Assembly: GCA_019925095.2 (NCBI GenBank)
Contig: CM034401.1
Span: 5,429,838 to 5,493,837, forward strand
Direction: 5' to 3'
Length of the DNA: 64,000 nt
DNA from: Dendrolimus kikuchii
Taxonomy: Eukaryota; Arthropoda; Insecta; Lepidoptera; Lasiocampidae
A program made the translations under genes and the position numbers. Positions 45,701 through 57,400 of this stretch are shown piece by piece; the first letter of the stretch is position 1, and each line of letters opens with the position of its first letter. The notes under the pieces are model-generated. The model saw only the letters and a list, made by a program, of their open reading frames with translations, searched no databases and was not told the origin of the DNA.

Positions 45701-48700
45701 CATTACATAGTACTTTCAAATCAAAATCATTTATTAGTATGAAACATGGAGATATATGATATTCATATAAGTCCTACATTGCACATGTTTCACCTTATAA
45801 AGGAATACAAATTCTTTGTTCATATTTTGAAAAATGAAAATGAACTGAAATGTTATGGCACTGTTTTAATTAACTATTATACAGCTTTCTATACTCACAT
45901 ATTCTTCTTGATAGATTTATATTCATTTTTAATCATTATCTTATTCGCACTTAGTGGCAATTCGATCTGTTGAAAAATAACAACATTTAAAGAAATTATT
46001 TTATTCAGAACTGAAGGAATAATAAATCGGGTGAGCGATTGACAGTCCGCGCGCACAACTAAGGCTCCCTCCCTATTACTGAGAATCTTATTGTTTTCTT
46101 ATATGGCTAAACCACAAAAAAAAAGATTTAATCTACTCAATAATAATACTAATCTACTCAACATTATATTATTTAAATCAATTATCTAAATAGTACCAAC
46201 CAATTTTCCTTGAAATTATTATGGAAGCTCTACAACTTCAATTCTTTTTAAACTGACGACTACGACGACTTTTAAGCTTAAAAGTTGGAAGGGGGACAAT
46301 TTTTGATTTTCAGACTTTAATATCTCGCCATCTATGGACTTAAATAACTTAAATTAAATAAAAATATGCATATAATAGAATATTGACTATGGATATCTCA
46401 CATGACTCATGTTCATTGATAAAAAATTAAAACCTCTATGGGGTCACCCCTATATTTTAGTTATATCATTAGGTATTGTATATAGCTATGTAGTCTACAC
46501 TGCCTTTAAAAAATTCACCCACACAGGGTAGTTTATGGCAAAAATGACTATGACTTACAAAGACAGATAGACATACCAACATAAGAACGAAATCATAAGG
46601 AGTTCCATTTTTGTCAAAATCGAAAACAGATGACCTATTCTTAAATGCCTTCTGTCATTCATTTTCGTCTGATCAGCCCAAAATAATTAATGAAGTTTTA
46701 CATAGAAGAAAGGAAGAACAACATTTTCTTTAGAACTACAATAAAATAGTTTATATAACACAAAAATAAATAGAACGTACAATGGAGAATGTACTTAAAT
46801 ATTTAAAGAAAACAAGTGAAAAAAGTTCTAAAATAAAATGAACAACAAAAGACTTTCGAGAGTAAGGCCTCAAAACCCTCAAAAAGTATAATAGTAGACA
46901 GTCAAATATCTATTTTACATTAAACAACATATACAACAAATACCTGCCCAAGAGATTCTGCAATTTTATTAGTTTCCATATTTGCAATAAGGGTATCATT
47001 GTCAGTCTGGAAAAGAAAAATGTTACTCATATGAAAAATAAAATAAATAAAATGTTTGTTTGTTCCCTTTAATGCCTTGAGCACAAACAGATTGTTGTGA
47101 AATTACAAGGATGAACATAGGATACTTTTTATCCTGGAAAATACTATATTAACCAAACGAATTAAAGTGATGGTAAGTAAATAAGTTACTAATCTCTCCA
47201 ATGCATACACCACTTGAGTCCTTCTGACTAAATAGGCATTATGGCACATAAGGGGGGTTGTCTATTAATCAAGTGAGGCTTGAAAGGGGGTTTCGGTAAA
47301 ACCACGAAATATCACAGGATTGAATAGCGTGAGATATCATGTATATTTATTTATTTAAATTAGATTATACTTGTATTTTAACATGATATTCTAAAAAAAT
47401 TAAGATATATCCTTAGATCATATAAACATCTATATCTCAATGGATATATCATACCAAAAGGACATGTAATTTTTGGGTAGGGGGAGTTAGTCTACAACCT
47501 CAACATACATGCTATGTGATTAATGTACGAAGGACGAAGGAAGAGATTTTGAGAAAACCTTACACATTGAGATAACAAAGCAAACGCAATGATATATGCC
47601 TTGGATAAATGTGGCCGGTCTAGTGTCTATTATCTTAAAATGAAAAGTCCTGAGACCAGCTGTCGAAGATATATGGGCTGTTCTACTTACAAGATTCTCC
47701 AAACCCTTGATACATAGTGACCTTGCAGCCTCCACAAATTCAGTCAAATTATCTGCTGATACAAGCACTTCTCCTGTATACATGTATTCTAACAACTGTT
47801 TCAATGTTTTATGTGAAATTTTCTGAAACAATTTATAACACATTATCATGAAGCTTTTATTAAATTCGCAGTAGTAATTAGTTGAAGTTGGATTTGTAAA
47901 ATGGTGCTTTTCTAACATTTTCTGTAAAATTATAAAATAAATAAATTGTATATGCCCAAGCTAAGCAAGTTACTCTTGTATTATGGATAAAACACAACAG
48001 ACCACACTGGGGCCCATCCCAGACACCCAGACCATTATATCTTGGATTTAGTCATGATAATCATTGCACAACAGCAAATGTAGAGAACAGGATACTCTAT
48101 ATCATGATTGAATCAAGGGATTAGGCTGGTAAGTAATTGCCCACCAGTATGCTTGACTGGGACTTCACCTGCATATCTTCTCTCTTCTCTACAGATCCCT
48201 GCAATATATTGAAATGAAATACAATGTACAATGTATAACAATGTACAATAAACTTCTTGTACAATGTAAAACAATGTACAAGAAATATGAATTAATATCA
48301 CAGCTTAAAACCCGAACATTTGCATTAAGTCAATTGGGTGTCATTAAAACAAATTTTCAGATATACTGACAGACAAAAAATCCTAAAAATTAGGCAGGCT
48401 ACATATAAATTTAATATATTAAAATTGGTATAGATATAATACTTACATATAAAAATATAATAGGATGCTGACAAGATGTAGATGTGATAATTGACTTTAA
48501 ATAAGGGCTTGACAGCGCCACAAGTGACTGATGAACTTTCACAAAGTGCCCATCTGCTGCTAAAGTCATATCAACAAATTCACCGTTCTGCAAAATGATA
48601 TATAGATGTTAGATTGCACTTGGATGAGTGTTTACATTTTGTATCCTTAACACAAACACAGAAATAAATTTATTTAATGAAAATTAGTAAAATACTAAAC

Positions 48701-49937
48701 TAAACATAAAATGAATAATTAAGTAACATTGTTCCATTTAAAACCATGGTTGAATTGTATGTTTCAACTATTAAATATTTTTGAAGCTGAGAGAAACATT
48801 CATAAATGTATTTCTTCAGTGATATACATTAGGTTCATTTCCAAAGTTTACATAGCCAAACCAACATAATACATACACCTTAGTCCACGATAGATCTTTT
48901 GTTTCTTTTCATATACAAGTATAGTGACTCAAAGAAATGGGACTAACCAATCTATAAAACAGTAAAGAAAATGATAAAGAGACTGTTCTTAATACTTTTT
49001 TAACATACATTAAGAAACTGTTCACACTATACTGAATTTGCAATTTGAAGTATTGCTTGAAAATGTGTGGCTACACTGGTAAAATATTCCCACATTTTAC
49101 CAGTGTAATCTTGTAAGAATGTCAGTTGATGTCGATATTAAGGATCCTGATACCTTTAGAAGTAACTTGTTCCGTAAAACGGTTAAACTTTAGATTAGTG
49201 GTCATTGAATTTTAAATAGTGGGGGGAGGGGGGATGGGTTAAGGAGTACTTCTCCCTTCTACAACCCCTGTCTAGGAGACATGTACTTCATGAGTTATTA
49301 CATTTTTTCATTCATTCATTTTGTTATATTGCCATGATGGTGACCAGTCTGTTCTGGCACTCGCCGGCCGCGGCTCCGGCATACTCGCTTCGCGCGCTTG
49401 GTTATTTCTCTTTGGTTTAAAGTCTAAGCAGCCTAACCTAAGTCACAGTTCTAGTCACTGGTCCCGAGTTTTGACAAAAGCCTACAAGCCAAGCGAGGGT
49501 GCCACGGCAGCAGTCACAAGCGAGTGTCACAACCGATTTGTAACCATTGTCGCAAACTAATTTCCATATTTTAAAATCAAACTAATTCAAAACGTAATTC
49601 AAACCTGAGTAGCAGGCAGCAAGTCTTTCCTTTACTTACTTATAGCTGGTTGCTATAACTAAGGTACTATTTCATTCACTTGCCTTACCTTTGTCAAATT
49701 TTAACCGATAGTACGGCAAATGAACGGTTGGTAAGATATAGGAACCGGCCATTAACAGACGGATTTGCATTGTCACTATATGGTCAATTGCTAATGCGAT
49801 CCGCATACTCGTATATTTACAGTCAGAGCGCATGAAAATTAAATATCTTTATAGAACAGAGATACCTGTTGCAATGAACTGAATCCAGTGCAAATATTTG
49901 ATTTATAAGAGTCCCAAGAAAGTGAATATTGCACCAT
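42594..49937 (-). CDS. Gene C: BTB-FLYWCH protein, mod(mdg4)-like
   Basis: Eight exons, 5' to 3': 49937-49866, 48587-48447, 47822-47691, 47006-46944, 45966-45899, 45595-45429, 43994-43811, 42774-42594. GT-AG introns, consistent phases, 335 codons. Residues 1-115 are a BTB/POZ dimerisation domain of the insect TTK type (QYSLSWDSYKSNICTGFSSL start; VDMTLAADGHFVKVHQ; LLEYMYTGEV; LCIKGLENL). Residues 116-214 are an acidic, low-conservation linker. Residues ~216-282 are a FLYWCH zinc finger: ITIRGALQIILNRYIY, WRCVDYRC, Cys262, then His280-x-His282. This order is that of Drosophila mod(mdg4), a nuclear chromatin/insulator protein; the role here is inference. Gene D is its tandem paralogue. Confidence 0.9.
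42811..42965 (+). mobile_element. Helitron-like 5' fragment
   Basis: ATACTAGTATTATAAAGAGG and ACCGGACCGATTTTAAAAAT blocks as at 11571; 3' terminus absent. Confidence 0.5.
43811..43994 (-). CDS. Gene C exon 7 (FLYWCH)
   Basis: Residues 216-275 with split codons at both ends. Contains GIRRWRCVDYRCRHRCTAMV. Acceptor TTGTCCAG, donor GTGAGA. One codon longer than gene D here. Confidence 0.9.
44040..44340 (+). mobile_element. LINE ORF2 C-terminus (Jockey/I-like)
   Basis: Plus frame: KSSVICRLRLDHSCAPVHIH, RIGVRASPMYDC, LFNCPLY and a stop after IPRPTNIFSLI. This Cys-rich tail follows RNase H in I/Jockey-like LINEs. It sits in intron 6 of gene C, antisense. Confidence 0.65.
45429..45595 (-). CDS. 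Gene C exon 6 (linker)
   Basis: Residues 160-214: TPTRNLDSTTIIDNDEISLD then acidic to SDSNQ. Little similarity to gene D except at the end. Donor CAAT|GTATGA; read-through gives a stop after six codons. Confidence 0.85.
45899..45966 (-). CDS. Gene C exon 5 (linker)
   Basis: IELPLSANKIMIKNEYKSIK, 68 bp as in gene D; acceptor CAACAG in both. Confidence 0.8.
46944..47006 (-). CDS. Gene C exon 4 (linker)
   Basis: TDNDTLIANMETNKIAESLG Q, 21 codons; the ESLGQ end and donor GTATTT are shared with gene D. Confidence 0.85.
47691..47822 (-). CDS. Gene C exon 3 (BTB)
   Basis: KISHKTLKQLLEYMYTGEVL to IKGLENL, 44 codons: C-terminal half of the BTB fold. Confidence 0.92.
47945..48060 (-). mobile_element. 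SINE fragment related to 1905-2098
   Basis: CCCAAGCTAAGCAAGTTACTCTTG and CCAGACACCCAGACCAT-like blocks in the same order; tRNA head missing. Confidence 0.45.
48447..48587 (-). CDS. Gene C exon 2 (BTB)
   Basis: NGEFVDMTLAADGHFVKVHQ to HPIIFLY. 42 of 47 residues identical to gene D. Confidence 0.93.
49218..49285. repeat. G-rich/C-rich repeat in intron 1 of gene C
   Basis: AGTGGGGGGAGG ... GTACTTCTCCC ... CTACAACCCCTGTCTAGG. Similar units at 50378-50445, 57079-57152 and, reversed, 57716-57790. Confidence 0.6.
49353..49545 (+). repeat. Sequence shared by intron 1 of genes C and D
   Basis: GTTCTGGCA...CGGC, CTTTGGT(T/C)TAAAG and TTCTAGTCACTGGTC match 57537-57650. Either ancestral intron or an interspersed repeat. 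Confidence 0.5.
49665..49745. mobile_element. Partial MITE related to 16839-16964
   Basis: GGTTGGTAAGATATAGGAAC arm plus opposing TTGCCTTACCTTTGTC. Confidence 0.5.
49866..49937 (-). CDS. Gene C exon 1 (start)
   Basis: MVQYSLSWDSYKSNICTGFS to LQQ, 24 codons, two codons shorter than gene D. Confidence 0.9.
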
Positions 49938-50377
49938 TTTTAAAGATCTTAAAATGTGCTTTTATTACTTATAATAAAAACCAGAAATCAATGCATTCAA
50001 TTTATATTGCAAATAACTTCTAAATTCCAATTATTTCTTTTTTAAGCCACAAATCTACCTAAAAAAGAGAAATTCATCAAATTCATAGATAACAGTCCAC
50101 AATCTTATTTGACAAATGACACTGATAGTCCGACAGTGACGGACGACGGTGGACAAAGTTTAATAACACTAGGGCAGTCCTTACCAAAAGTAAACGATAA
50201 ACAATACAATATAGCAATGTTTCGAATTATCAACTACTAATTTAAGAAATGATGTTTGACTATCGATATTTTAAATTAAAATGGCTCAATTTGTTCGAGT
50301 TTCTGTGTTTTATTCAAGATTAAGTCTAAGTCAATTGAATTAAACTTTAAAATCTCTGATATCTCAATAATAATAAC

Positions 50378-50445
50378 TGGTGGAGGTAGAGTGGGATACT
50401 TACCCCCTTCTGCAAACCCTATGTCCAGGAAATGTGAAGGTCTTG
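50378..50445. repeat. G-rich/C-rich repeat between genes C and D
   Basis: GGTGGAGGTAGAGTGGGATAC ... CTTCTGCAAACCCTATGTCC, as in the intron 1 units. Confidence 0.5.
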
Positions 50446-50519
50446 TGACCCCAATTATAAGTTTAGTGGCTATAAATAATTCGTAAGTATACCTCTAAAC
50501 TCAAATCACCGATAATTCA

Positions 50520-50751
50520 TTTTTTTTATTGCAGGAGTTCAGCAGACAGGCAGATGGCCCACTTGATGGTAAGCGGTTACCATCGCCTATGGACATTTGC
50601 AACACCAGAGGTGTTACAAATGCGCTGCTGCTCTCTTAAGGGAGACTGGAACCTGGTCACTAATGCCGGAACACAACTCAAGGTTGTTATGGCGACATAC
50701 TTTAGACCAGGGGTGGTAGCCATCCAGTCGGGCAAATGCCCTACCACCTGG
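50520..50751 (-). mobile_element. SINE copy, 5' truncated
   Basis: Poly-T at left, breaks off at CTACCACCTGGC where unrelated sequence begins. Confidence 0.8.
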
Positions 50752-51244
50752 CAAATGTACCGGATATTTAAAGCGCACACATCAATAGTAGCAACTTTGG
50801 TGCCTGGTGAGATTTTTCTCAATAGTATAATGGAAGAAAAGACCCCTTCGAGATTCAGCATCGTTTTATTATATTTGTTAATTACATATTTAATAAACAA
50901 ATTACCTAAAAATAAATAATTTAAATTCAATTTATCAATATCTTTAATAAGTAATCGATATTTAATTTTCGAATTAATCTTAACCTTATAAGCCTTATAT
51001 CCACATTTCATGACTAACGTATATGCTTAGAAAGCACCCTGCTGTGAGAGCCTCTTCTCAAACAAGTAGTAGAACTGGTCACAAGACCTTTTAAGCCAAC
51101 TTTGTAGTTAAAAAAATAAACTGTTATAAATACCATGAAAATGTTTACAGCTAATCTATAGCATTTACGTGCAAAAAGAGGTACCCTTTCCAGACCAGAG
51201 AAATATGTAAATAAATAACACCTATATGATTATTCGAAAATATA

Positions 51245-51250
51245 TTTATT
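51245..51250 (-). promoter_or_regulatory. Polyadenylation signal of gene D
   Basis: AATAAA on the minus strand, ~40 bp past the stop. Confidence 0.65.
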
Positions 51251-51290
51251 ACTTATAACATAACGTAAACTATCATAATAATACTCCACA

Positions 51291-51495
51291 TTAAACTCCA
51301 AACATTGTTATATCATTTTTATCATCACCATCACTGTATTTTAAAGAATCATCAAACGCAGACTTGTCGTTTTCGTCATTAGATTCTTCTAGCCCTGTTT
51401 TCAATTTCACATCTTCTATTGCCGAAAATATTGTGTTCTTTTCGATTTTAGCCAGGATCTTCTTGTCGTGGAACGGATGGTTGTGAGGATTAGCC
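51291..51495 (-). CDS. Gene D exon 8 (terminal)
   Basis: ANPHNHPFHDKKILAKIEKN to MFGV and TAA; supplies HxH of the zinc finger and an acidic tail. Confidence 0.9.
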
Positions 51496-54400
51496 CTGTA
51501 ACATTGTAATGTAAGATATAGGAACAGGCCTAAGGGACAGACAGGCTAAAACTGTATTTTCGGAATCTTTTTTTATTTTATTTTTATTGCAGGAGTTCAG
51601 CAGACAGGCAGACGGTCCACTGGATGAAAAGCGGTTACCATCGCCTATGGACATTTGCAACACCAAAGGTGCTACAAATGCGCTGCTGCTCTCTTAAGGG
51701 AGACTGGAACCTGGTCACTAATGCCGGAACACAACACAAGGTTGTTATGGCGACATACTTTAGACCAGGGGTGGTCGCCATCCAGTCGGACAAACGCCCT
51801 ACCACCTGGCTTTGGGTTGTTTTGTCGCCTCTTACGACAGGCCACCTGGCCGCAGGAAATTGTATTCTTTCTCCGTTCCTGCACGGATAAAATCTATTGG
51901 TGAATTAGCCTCCTGATTTGTTTTTTAAAGTTCATTACACAAACTCCACCCCTCCACAGATTTATTATATTATAGATTAATTCTATTAATCAATAATAGA
52001 CTTACAATCATTAGATACCACTGGGGAGTTATATCTAGATCAGCTTTCACTTGATAATTATATATTTAAAACAAAGATATGAAAATTGTTTTCAATTTTT
52101 TTAAAGTAAGTACCATTGGCGATAGGTACCATCTGCAATATAAAAATTGTGTGTGTGTGCAGATCACATGCAGTAGAAGTGAAACTTCAGAAAATAATAT
52201 TCAAAGATAATTCTTCCCTTTTATTAATATAAATATACATACATACATACATAACTTCACGCCAGTTCCCTTGCGGGGTAGGCACGAACAACATTAATAT
52301 AAATATAATTCCTTTAACCTACAACCGTCAACATATTATAATTCAAAATAAACTTCTTAAGTATCACTTTCAATTTTTCACTGTTTTAGTCTAAAAAATA
52401 TTATCATCAGTTTTATTTCGGTCCAAATTGGACCTATGTTTAATCATTGATCTTATTGTCTCTCTAATCTGTGCGGCACAATGTAAAACTCGTATCCCAT
52501 TCTCACGCAGGCTTAGTCCTATAGATATATGGACTATGTGTTTATCTCTTTTTAGTGTCGCCCTTTCGTTTCATTCAGTTTCAAATCACAACAATTCTAA
52601 AGAAGTTTCACTTCAATATTCATTTGACTATCTTTGAATTTTTATGCCTTAAAGGTAAACAGCATTGAAACTGTAATGTCTTAACATCTATAATATGTAC
52701 CATATTGTTAAGTAAATTAATAATTTCATACAATAGTTCAAATATCATCTGATTTACGACAACATCCAAAGAATTGAAGGAATGATTGACTATAAGAATA
52801 ATTAAATTTTACAATTGATTTCATAATAGAAAATATGTCATTTTCATTCATGAAATGTGAAAGTAGAATTCACAAATCGAACATTTGACATACAACTTCA
52901 TATTGGATAAAAACATGTTTGAAAATAACTCAAAATTCAGCTGTTATTGAATTAGAGCTTGCATGAGCCAGATGTACATCATTCATCATTACACTTACCT
53001 ATTCAAAACAACATTGTCTTGAGTCACGACGAAAGCTTTACATTTGTGGCACCTGTAATTGACGCATCGCCATCGTCTTATGCCCTTACTTCTTTTGCAG
53101 CTCAAATTGTATATGAATCTATTAAGAACTATTTGAAGGGCCCCGCGGATCGATATCGAGTACTGGAGGTTTGATGACACTGCAAAAAGATAATTACTTA
53201 GGGGTGTAATAACAGCCCATAAATCCATAAATTCTCTCTGCTGGACTCAAATGTCCCAATTTTATAAGGGAACAAACGGTATGGCTGATATGCTTGTCCA
53301 AGGCGGATTGGCGGGTTTGACACATAGGTTATCTCCATGTGCAGGTTCATCACAATATTTTTCTTCACCATCAGCATGTGGTAATCATAATAATATGCAC
53401 AGTAGATTAGAAAAGTGCCTAAGTTTTTTTGTTGCAGGAATTCAGCAGACGGCCTACTTGATGGAAAGTGGTTAACATCGCCTATAGACATTTGCAACAC
53501 CAAAGGTGCCTCAAATGCATTAATCATATCGGTACATCCGTGTGAAACAAGCATTAAGTTATAACATTGTCCAAATTAATGTTATAATATTATCCCAGAT
53601 GGAGCAGCAAGGTAATATTTATTAATTAAAATACATACATTGGCTGACATCCAAAGTGTCTTGAGTATTCTTTTTCCTGACTGTCAAATGTTTGCCATCG
53701 TCGTCAGTGTCATAGTCACCGGTGTTGTCCATTGGTTCAGCAAAATCATGTGAATTATCATCCTCATTCAAAATTGATGTATTCAACTTAAAACTGGATC
53801 TGTAGGAAAATTAGGAAAACAAGGCCATTATTAACAAGTCTTCCTATATCTTTAGATTGGTACAAACTATTTTCTTAGTTAATGAATTGCTAACAATTTA
53901 TTAACTTACTTTCTAGCCTGGATTGGAGTACCTTCATTTTTTACTATAATTTTCTTCGCCCTGACTGGTATTGGCATCTGTTGAAAAATAAATAAATGAC
54001 GCCATAAAAATATCTCAGTAATTTATACTAAGCAAAAATGAATTCACTAATATACTGTGACATTGAGCAGATTATAATGTTGGGGCTTCATCTATATTAG
54101 TGTTAAAGATTTAGGCTGTGGCCAAATGCATTGTCTTTAAAGCGTTAAAAAATAACGTCGTTAGTGTGTAGCCACATTAGTGTATATAGGTACATACATT
54201 ATCTATCATTATTTAACGTCATTAACAATGTCGCATCTCAAATAATGTCTTAAACATACATACATACATACATAACTTCACGCCAGTTCCCTTGCGGGGT
54301 AGGCATGAACAACAGAGCGCCATTTAGGCTTATTCTTACACACCTCACTTGCTTCTTGTCTTAAACCCACCGCCATATCGACATAAAACAGCCTAAATCT

Positions 54401-57400
54401 TTAACACTAACGCAGATGAAACCTTACGGAGCTCTTAAAAGAATGTTTAAACTTTCGAATTAATTCCTGTCATTGTTCTGTCAAAATCTTTTGAATAATT
54501 TAATAATATTTTTATTTTATATTAGAGCATTTTATTATTATCCAGTAAGGGAAAAGTTTGAATTTTTTGTACTGTGCTGAGTATGAGCTAGTTAAAAAAA
54601 ACAGATATTTAAACATTCTTATTGAAAAAAGCAATCTAAAACATATAAAAATTAAAGATCTCTGTGTTTGTCAGGAGACAGGTTAGAAACGTGTTTTATG
54701 TTTCCAGAACAACAATAATTCGTCATCATTTTCATCCAAGATTGCATTAAGTTTGAAGTCCGCAATCTGCTTTCATACATTGTCTTCTACACTTGATGCG
54801 GTCTTAGGCATCTCTTGTTTTAGGACCATTGGGACACATCTCATCCTTCATTCAATGACAAGCTAGCTTTTCTTGAGCCTTCTTTTAAACGAGGCAGCAT
54901 GACTGACCATTTCTCCCTGTATATCTAGCCGGTGTCTATAAAAGACGGCATCAAAGATATGAAAACTAGAATTCTTTTGGTGACATTTTAACCTGCCTGG
55001 AATCTGATCACACAATCTTGGCCAAAATAATAAATAAGCTACATAGTACAAAACTGGTTTGGAAATCAAATCTTTCATATATTCACAATACACCATAAAA
55101 TTTCTTTTAAGCTAGGTTGCCTGGGAGAGGTCTCTTTTAGTAATAAAGCCATCTGTTGCTTTGACAAGAAGTATTGTAATTAAACATATTTTTTTGTAAT
55201 GGTTTCTTTTGTTGAGCAGTAAAGCGTTATTCTATTCTTCATAACAATTATATAGTATGGATGTACCTGAAATAGGTTTAGACAGTATTTTTATAATAAA
55301 TACCTGCCCCAAAGATTCCGGAATTGGATTTGAGTCATTTTTAACAATAACAGCGTCATTGGATGCCTGAAAGAGAAATTTGAAATAGCCTTAGTTCTAG
55401 ACTACAAATGCCAACCATCTTAGAATGTAAAGAAAGGATAGATCGTTGAATATAGTAAATAGTACAAGTTTGTATCCATGATAAGATACACAGATAACAA
55501 TAGATAAGTAAAATAGTTTAATTGAAGAGTCAAATCAACCAAGCATTTTTTACCACCTTATAAAACATCTTGGTATCCTAGATTATTATACAGTTATAAT
55601 GTGCAGCATTTGTAATAGAACTATATGTTTTTATGAAAATAAGTTTAGTATTAAATATAGATTATAAGCCTAAAATAAGAGAAAGGGATTTGAGAGATTC
55701 AAAGAAACAGAAAAATCCTTGACAATTTGGAATGTCACAGGATTGCTTAATACAAAGCCAAAGCCAATCTCTTAATTCTGATGTGAGAGAAAAAATAATT
55801 AATACATCTTATAAAAGAGTATTATGGGTTAAAAATTAATAATAGTGGGAATATAACAATTATATATTTTAAGCTTTGGTCGAACAGCTGATGGGACGGG
55901 ACCGTAATGCGACGTTGGCGGAACTGAAGAGTTGTGATATCAATTAATATAGAAAAGTCACATAAAGCCCTTGCTTTCGGCGTTCGAGTCCGCTCGACTA
56001 GCAGTCGCGTCACATCACCGCCGCGTCCGGCGGGAATGCAACTATAGTGCAGCAGGACGGGGCGCGAGCTCAGCGCAGGCATGATGATCTTGTTGTTTTT
56101 TCTGGATATTCAATTTATTAGTCAAACAGAAAGCGCGACAAGAGCACGTCGCTTTCGACGTGACGCCATTGTTGCGTTCTTAGAAAGGGCCAGCCTATGC
56201 GATGCTAGCGAGATCATCACGCCCGCAGTGTGACATCCACTCTGCAACACCATCCCACCCATCTGCTGTTTGACCAAAGTTTTAAGCATGATCTTTGTGA
56301 CTATGTGGAAAATGTCAAATGTATTCATATATCATTTAGAGGTAATAAACTTATTACGAAATTTCGGAATATGCATGGTTTATAACAATAAATGATATTA
56401 TTTCTATTTGAGAAGCTGATTATGGCTGTTTTGCCACTGTCTTCTACTTACCAAATTCTCCAAGCCTTTGATAGATAATGATTCTGCAGCTTCCACAAAA
56501 TCACCTATATCATCTGAAGATACAAGAACTTCTCCTGTGTAAATGTATTCTAACAACTGTGACAAAATTTTATATGAAATTTTCTGAAATAAATTTGTAC
56601 ACTTTATCAGTCCATACTTTCCATAGCCAAACTCTATATATCTATTAATATTTATAAAATGCTACTTCATGCTGTATATTTTATTTACATTGTCAGAAAA
56701 AATAACTACTGGGCATAGGGATTTACAAAATGTTCTATCAAGACAGCAACATTGTAAGAAACAAGAAAACTTCCTGACTCAACCACCCATTCAACAACAC
56801 AATATTCCATTCAAATTTGTATATAAATAGGTGTACCTTATTGATTGTTGAAATTGTTCATACAAAAAATAAGACACTTACATTGAGAAATATAACAGGA
56901 TGTTGACATGGAGCAGATGTGATAATAGATTTTAAATAAGGGCTTGACAATGCCACAAGAGCTTGATGAACTTTAACAAAGTGACCGTCTGCTGCCAAAG
57001 TCATATCAACAAATTCACCATTCTGCAAAACAAGAAATATTTTTAAAATAGTAAATGTAGTTAGTATTCAATACATGAACTTTAAGTAGTGGGGAGGTGC
57101 AGTGGGAAGGGGGAGAATTATACTTACCACTTTTGCAACCCCTATGGTCTAGTTCTTTATTTATTATTTTTTTGTTAAACATAACTTCACTTATTTTTTT
57201 ACTAATATTGCACTTATATCAAAGTCCGAAGTTGAACAATCCAATCGAAGTCCAAAAGAAAGCCAATATTCAACAGAAGAATTAAAATAACAAAAAAATT
57301 GTGTATATCATAAAAAAATAGAGAAAAAACAACAGAACACATACACATACTACAAAAGTAACTATAAATAAATATATTTAAAAATTATTATAATTAATAC

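Noticed and set aside
2965..51884. Recurring ~70-90 codon frames starting MQERRKNTISCGRAAC or reading KVLQMRCCSLKGDWNLVTNA
   Set aside because: They are the two strands of the SINE family read in open frame; every copy gives the same peptide, with no start context or splice support.
54863..55096. 77-codon minus ORF MVYCEYMKDLISKPVLYYVA
   Set aside because: In intron 4 of gene D with no domain; may be an old repeat but could not be assigned.
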